Assembly (NCBI GenBank): GCA_001899255.1
Contig: MKVX01000018.1
Location: 311,150-375,149, forward strand
DNA: 64,000 bases
Direction of reading: 5' to 3'
Source of the DNA: Rhizobiales bacterium 62-47
Lineage (GTDB): Bacteria; Pseudomonadota; Alphaproteobacteria; Rhizobiales; Xanthobacteraceae
Part shown: positions 60,556 through 64,000 of the stretch, one piece after another
How positions within the stretch are numbered: the first letter of the stretch is position 1
How the letters are laid out: every line of letters starts with the position of its first letter
Notes under the pieces: generated by a model
The model's database searches: none
Told to the model about the DNA's origin: nothing
Seen by the model: only the letters and a program-made list of their open reading frames with translations
Translations under genes and position numbers: made by a program

Positions 60556-61800
60556 ATGACCATCACTCGCCGAAACGTTTTGTTGGGAGGCGTTGCCTCC
60601 GCCGCATTGCTCACGACTGCGGCCCGCGCGCAGGCCAAGGAGGTGGTCATCGGTGTGATCTATCCGCTGTCAGGGGCGAGCGCGCAAATCGGCGTCGATG
60701 CGCAACGGGCGTTCGAAACCGCCGCAGACCTCATCAACAACAAGTACGATTTCGATCTTCCGCTGGCGCGCGACGAAGGACTGCCCGGTCTTGGCGGCGC
60801 CAAGATCCGCCTGGTGTTTGCCGATCACCAGGCTGATCCGCAGAAGGGGCGCGCGGAAGCCGAACGCCTCATCACCCAGGAGAAGGTCTGCGCTATCGTC
60901 GGCACCTACCAGAGCGCTGTGGCTGTCACCGTCAGCCAGATCTGTGAGCGCTATCAGATTCCGTTCCTCTCCGCCGACAACTCGTCGCCCAGCCTGCATC
61001 GTCGCGGCCTGAAGTACTATTTCCGCGCGGCGCCGCACGACGAGATGTTCTCGCAGGCGATGTTCGATTTCTTCGATGCGCTGAAGAAGAAGGGCCAGAA
61101 GATCGAGACGCTGTCGCTGTTCCACGAAGACACCATCTTCGGTACCGACTCAGCCAACGCGCAGCTCAAGCTCGCCAAGGAGCGCGGTTACAAAGTCGTC
61201 GCCGACATCAAGTATCGCGCCAACTCCCCGTCGCTCACCGCCGAGGTGCAGCAGCTCAAGGCGGCGGACGCCGACGTGCTGATGCCGTCGAGCTACACCA
61301 CCGACGGCATTCTGCTGGTGAAGACCATGGCCGAACTCGGCTACAAGCCGAAGGCCATCGTGGCGCAGGACGCCGGCTTCTCGGAGAAGGCGCTGTACGA
61401 TGCAGTCGGCGACAAGCTCGAAGGCGTCATCTCGCGCGGCAGCTTCTCGCTCGATCTCGCCGCCAAGCGGCCGATGGTCGGCAAGATCAACGAGATGTAC
61501 AGCAAGCGTTCCGGCAAGGACTTCAACGACTATTCGTCGCGGCAGTTCATGGGCCTGATCGTCATGGCCGATGCGATCAATCGCGCCAAGTCGACCGAGG
61601 GCGACAAGATCCGTCAGGCGCTCGTCGCCACCAACATGCCGGGTGATCACACCATCATGCCATGGAAGGACGTCAAGTTCAGCGCCGAAGGCCAGAACGA
61701 GGACGCCGATCCGGTGCTGCTGCAATATGTCGGCAAGAAGTTCGTCACCATCTTCCCGCCGCAGGCGGCGGTGGCCGACGCCATCTGGCCGATGAAGTAG
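60556..61800 (+). CDS. Periplasmic substrate-binding protein of a second HAAT importer
   Basis: Leu/Ile/Val-binding family protein of 414 residues. A twin-arginine-like signal (TITRRNVLLGGVASAALLTTA) is cleaved near residue 26-28, and the mature protein begins KEVVIGVIYPLSGASAQIG. The usual domain sequence (KGRAEAERLITQEKVCAIVG) follows. It binds the compound handled by the locus, probably a ureido, amino or acid derivative. A palindromic repeat follows the gene. Confidence 0.93.
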   Translation: MTITRRNVLLGGVASAALLTTAARAQAKEVVIGVIYPLSGASAQIGVDAQRAFETAADLINNKYDFDLPLARDEGLPGLGGAKIRLVFADHQADPQKGRAEAERLITQEKVCAIVGTYQSAVAVTVSQICERYQIPFLSADNSSPSLHRRGLKYYFRAAPHDEMFSQAMFDFFDALKKKGQKIETLSLFHEDTIFGTDSANAQLKLAKERGYKVVADIKYRANSPSLTAEVQQLKAADADVLMPSSYTTDGILLVKTMAELGYKPKAIVAQDAGFSEKALYDAVGDKLEGVISRGSFSLDLAAKRPMVGKINEMYSKRSGKDFNDYSSRQFMGLIVMADAINRAKSTEGDKIRQALVATNMPGDHTIMPWKDVKFSAEGQNEDADPVLLQYVGKKFVTIFPPQAAVADAIWPMK

Positions 61801-61813
61801 GATGTGGTGGCCG

Positions 61814-61949
61814 CGTCATCCTGAGGTGCGAGCCGCGTTTGCGGCGAGCCTCGAAGGATGGCGCGGGTTCTCATTGATCCTTCGAGGCGCGCGCAACCGG
61901 CTTATGCAATCGGCATGAATCGAGCCTGCGCGCGCACCTCAAGATGACG
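61814..61949. repeat. Palindromic repeat (CGTCATCCTGAGGTGCG family)
   Basis: CGTCATCCTGAGGTGCG at the left and CGCACCTCAAGATGACG at the right match inverted with one mismatch in 17. Inner GCCTCGAAGGATG and CATTGATCCTTCGAGGCGCG are also inverted. Sister to 1067-1175. Confidence 0.75.
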
Positions 61950-61972
61950 TCTTCCGTTGCGGAGCGAGACCT

Positions 61973-62851
61973 GTGACAGCCGAAACCATTATCCAGAGCC
62001 TGGCGAGCGGCCTCCTGATGGGCTTGCTCTATGGCCTCATCGCGGTCGGCTTGTCGCTGATCTTCGGACTGATGAACATCGTCAACTTCGCGCATGGCGA
62101 GTTTCTGATGCTCGCCATGTACGCCACGTTCTTCCTGTTCACCTTCGTGATGCTCGACCCGCTGCTGTCGATGCCGTTCGTCGCGGCGGGGATGTTCGTG
62201 TTCGGTGCGGCGATCTATCTGCTCGTGGTGCGTTTCGCCATGCGCGCCAAAACCAATGTCGGCATGGTGCAGATCTTCGCCACGTTCGGCTTGGCCATCG
62301 TGCTGCGCGGCCTCGCGCAATATTTCTTCACGCCGGATTATCGCAGTATCACGCACTCGTGGCTTGGCGGCAAAACGATGTCGATCGGCGGCATCTTTCT
62401 GCCGGTGCCACAATTGGTCGGCGCCGGGCTGTCGATCTTTGCCTTCGTCGCATTGTATTTCTTCATCAAGCGCACCGATTTCGGCCGCGCGCTGGAAGCC
62501 ACGCGCGAGGATGCCGGCGCGGTGGCGCTGGTCGGAATCGATCAGAACCGGGTGTTCGCGCTCGGCTGGGGCCTCGGTTCGGCGCTGGTCGGACTTGCCG
62601 GCGCGATCATGGCGACGTTCTTCTACATCTACCCGGATGTCGGCGCCTCGTTTGCGTTGATCGCCTACGTGGTGGTGGCGCTCGGCGGCTTCGGCAGCGT
62701 GTTCGGCGCCTTCGCCGGCGGCATTCTCGTCGGCCTCGTCGAGGCGACGACGGCGCTGGTGATGCCGCCCTCGCTGAAAGCGGTCGGCATTTATGCGGTG
62801 TATCTGCTGGTGGTGTTCATTCGCCCGCGCGGCTTGTTCGGATCGATCTGA
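61973..62851 (+). CDS. LivH-type permease of the second HAAT importer
   Basis: Membrane permease of 292 residues, GTG start. LivH signature LIFGLMNIVNFAHGEFLML near the N-terminus and GGFGSVFGAFAGGILVGLVE near the C-terminus are visible, with eight or so helices. The stop TGA overlaps the ATG of the next gene by 1 base. Confidence 0.93.
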   Translation: MTAETIIQSLASGLLMGLLYGLIAVGLSLIFGLMNIVNFAHGEFLMLAMYATFFLFTFVMLDPLLSMPFVAAGMFVFGAAIYLLVVRFAMRAKTNVGMVQIFATFGLAIVLRGLAQYFFTPDYRSITHSWLGGKTMSIGGIFLPVPQLVGAGLSIFAFVALYFFIKRTDFGRALEATREDAGAVALVGIDQNRVFALGWGLGSALVGLAGAIMATFFYIYPDVGASFALIAYVVVALGGFGSVFGAFAGGILVGLVEATTALVMPPSLKAVGIYAVYLLVVFIRPRGLFGSI

Positions 62852-63837
62852 TGCACGATGTCACCCACGCCGTTCGCCGCCGCCGCGACCTCATCATCGC
62901 CGCCGTGCTGATTTCCGTCGCGGCCTGCGTGCCGCTGTTCGTCAAGGACGTCTACGTTCAGAACATCATGGTGCTGACCCTGATGTACGCGGCGCTGTCG
63001 CAGAGCTGGAACATTCTCGGCGGCTATTGCGGGCAGATATCGCTCGGCCATGCGCTGTATTTCGGGCTCGGCGCCTATACGACGGCGATCCTGTTGACCA
63101 AGTTCGGTGTGCTGCCGTGGTTCGGTATGCTCGCCGGTGGCCTGATTTCCGCATTGATCGCACTGGCGCTCGGCTACCCGACGTTCCGGCTCGGTGGGCA
63201 CTACTTCGCCATAGCCACCATTGTCATCGCCGAGATCGCCTATCTGTTGTTCCTCAACTGGGATTGGGCCGGCGCGGCGCTCGGGATCGATATCCCGGTC
63301 CGTGAGGATAGCTGGCTACGCTTCCAGTTCACCCGCAGCAAGTTGCCGTATTTCTATTTCGCGTTGGCCTTTGCCGCCGTCGCCTGGCTGGTGACGTGGT
63401 GGCTGGAGAATTCCAAGTGGGGCTATTGGTGGCGCGCCGTGAAGGACAATCCGGAGGCGGCCGAGAGCCTTGGCGTCGTGGTGTTCAAATCGAAGATGGG
63501 GGCGGGCGCGATCTCCGCGTTTCTCACCGCCATCGGCGGCGCGTTCTACGCCATGTTCGTGTCCTACATCGATCCCGAAAGCGTCATGAGTTTCCAGTTC
63601 TCGCTGCTGATCTCGCTACCGGCGGTGGTCGGCGGTATCGGCACGCTATGGGGGCCGGTGCTTGGAGCCGCCGTGCTGATTCCGGTGACCGAACTGACGC
63701 GGTCGTTCATCGGGGGATCGGGCCGCGGCGTTGATCTCATCGTCTATGGTGGCCTCATCATCATCATCTCATTGACACGACCGGACGGTCTGCTGGGCCT
63801 GTTCTCGCGCAAGCGCAAGAAGGAGGCGGTGCGATGA
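62851..63837 (+). CDS. LivM-type permease of the second HAAT importer
   Basis: Membrane permease of 328 residues. [20 protein letters not shown] and [19 protein letters not shown] match LivM. ATG at 62851 is used; the longer frame back to 61957 is an overlap with LivH in another frame. The 4-base overlap with the ATPase gene (ATGA) shows an operon. Confidence 0.93.
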   Translation: MHDVTHAVRRRRDLIIAAVLISVAACVPLFVKDVYVQNIMVLTLMYAALSQSWNILGGYCGQISLGHALYFGLGAYTTAILLTKFGVLPWFGMLAGGLISALIALALGYPTFRLGGHYFAIATIVIAEIAYLLFLNWDWAGAALGIDIPVREDSWLRFQFTRSKLPYFYFALAFAAVAWLVTWWLENSKWGYWWRAVKDNPEAAESLGVVVFKSKMGAGAISAFLTAIGGAFYAMFVSYIDPESVMSFQFSLLISLPAVVGGIGTLWGPVLGAAVLIPVTELTRSFIGGSGRGVDLIVYGGLIIIISLTRPDGLLGLFSRKRKKEAVR

Positions 63838-64000
63838 CGGCGCTGCTGGAAACGCGCGGGGTGTGGCAACGCTTTGGCGGGCTGGTCGCCAACAGCGATG
63901 TGTCGATCTCGGTCGGGCGCGGTGAAATCGTCGGCCTGATCGGGCCGAACGGTGCGGGCAAATCGACGCTGTTCAATTTGATCGCGGGCGTGCGGCCGCC
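63834..64000 (+). CDS. LivG-type ATPase of the second HAAT importer (partial)
   Basis: First 55 codons only; the gene runs past the window. [20 protein letters not shown] leads into [12 protein letters not shown], an intact Walker A. The order LivK, LivH, LivM, LivG is the normal HAAT arrangement, with separate ATPases expected here, unlike the fused one at 24685. Confidence 0.92.
   Translation, partial: MTALLETRGVWQRFGGLVANSDVSISVGRGEIVGLIGPNGAGKSTLFNLIAGVRP

Noticed and set aside
61957-62850. Extension of the LivM frame upstream through the LivH gene
   Set aside because: The LivM homology starts at the ATG at 62851. The upstream part is out of frame with LivH and is arginine-rich.

Overview
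The window is about 64 kb of high-GC, densely coded DNA. Its gene content fits an alphaproteobacterium of the Bradyrhizobium/Rhodopseudomonas/Tardiphaga group (Nitrobacteraceae): an alphaproteobacterial-style paa cluster, many branched-chain-amino-acid-type (HAAT) ABC importers, small GXR-rich secreted proteins, and the palindromic intergenic repeats typical of that family. The taxon is an inference; no rRNA or tRNA gene was seen.

Region 1 (1-13.6 kb) is a phenylacetate (PAA) degradation locus. Divergent TetR- and PaaX-type regulators are followed by paaABCDE (ring epoxidase). On the other strand lie a Tat-exported amidase and paaK, paaI and paaG. paaZ is divergent from paaG, and a palindromic TetR-like operator sits just downstream of a good promoter between them. 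The late beta-oxidation genes paaF, paaH and paaJ are not in the window. Region 2 (13.6-30.7 kb) is mixed catabolism and transport: an MDR oxidoreductase, a YeeE/YedE sulfur transporter, a fatty acid desaturase, a hydrolase-OsmC fusion, an MFS transporter, a P450 with its own ferredoxin, an amidase, an alpha/beta hydrolase, an SDR, a HAAT importer whose two ATPases are fused in one chain, and a tartrate-dehydrogenase-like enzyme.

Region 3 (about 30.8-56.0 kb) looks like a genomic island. It starts with a complete tyrosine integrase, holds decayed IS481 and IS3 pieces, and a 13-bp direct repeat is found just before the integrase and again near 55.96 kb. Its cargo is three modules. The first is a LacI-controlled operon (FAD oxidoreductase, IlvD/Edd dehydratase, sugar-type ABC importer, GMC oxidoreductase, aldehyde dehydrogenase) that looks like non-phosphorylative sugar or sugar-acid catabolism, with two LacI-style operators and a promoter visible. 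The second is a tightly overlapping trio of a beta-CASP nuclease, a PRPP-synthetase homologue and a type 2 thymidine/AMP phosphorylase, which I propose is an RNA or nucleotide salvage module. The third is an exported arylsulfatase, a DUF1254 protein and an outer-membrane SphA/MetA-like protein, followed by a small secreted protein and a cytochrome b561 with FNR/FixK-like boxes between them.

Region 4 (56.4-64 kb) is a second catabolic and transport locus: D-2-hydroxyacid dehydrogenase, an M20 N-carbamoylase/allantoate amidohydrolase type enzyme, a LysR regulator with a T-N11-A box, a DUF1445 (D-glutamate-cyclase family) protein, and a second HAAT importer that runs off the right end. Most likely it takes up and degrades an amide- or ureido-containing compound.
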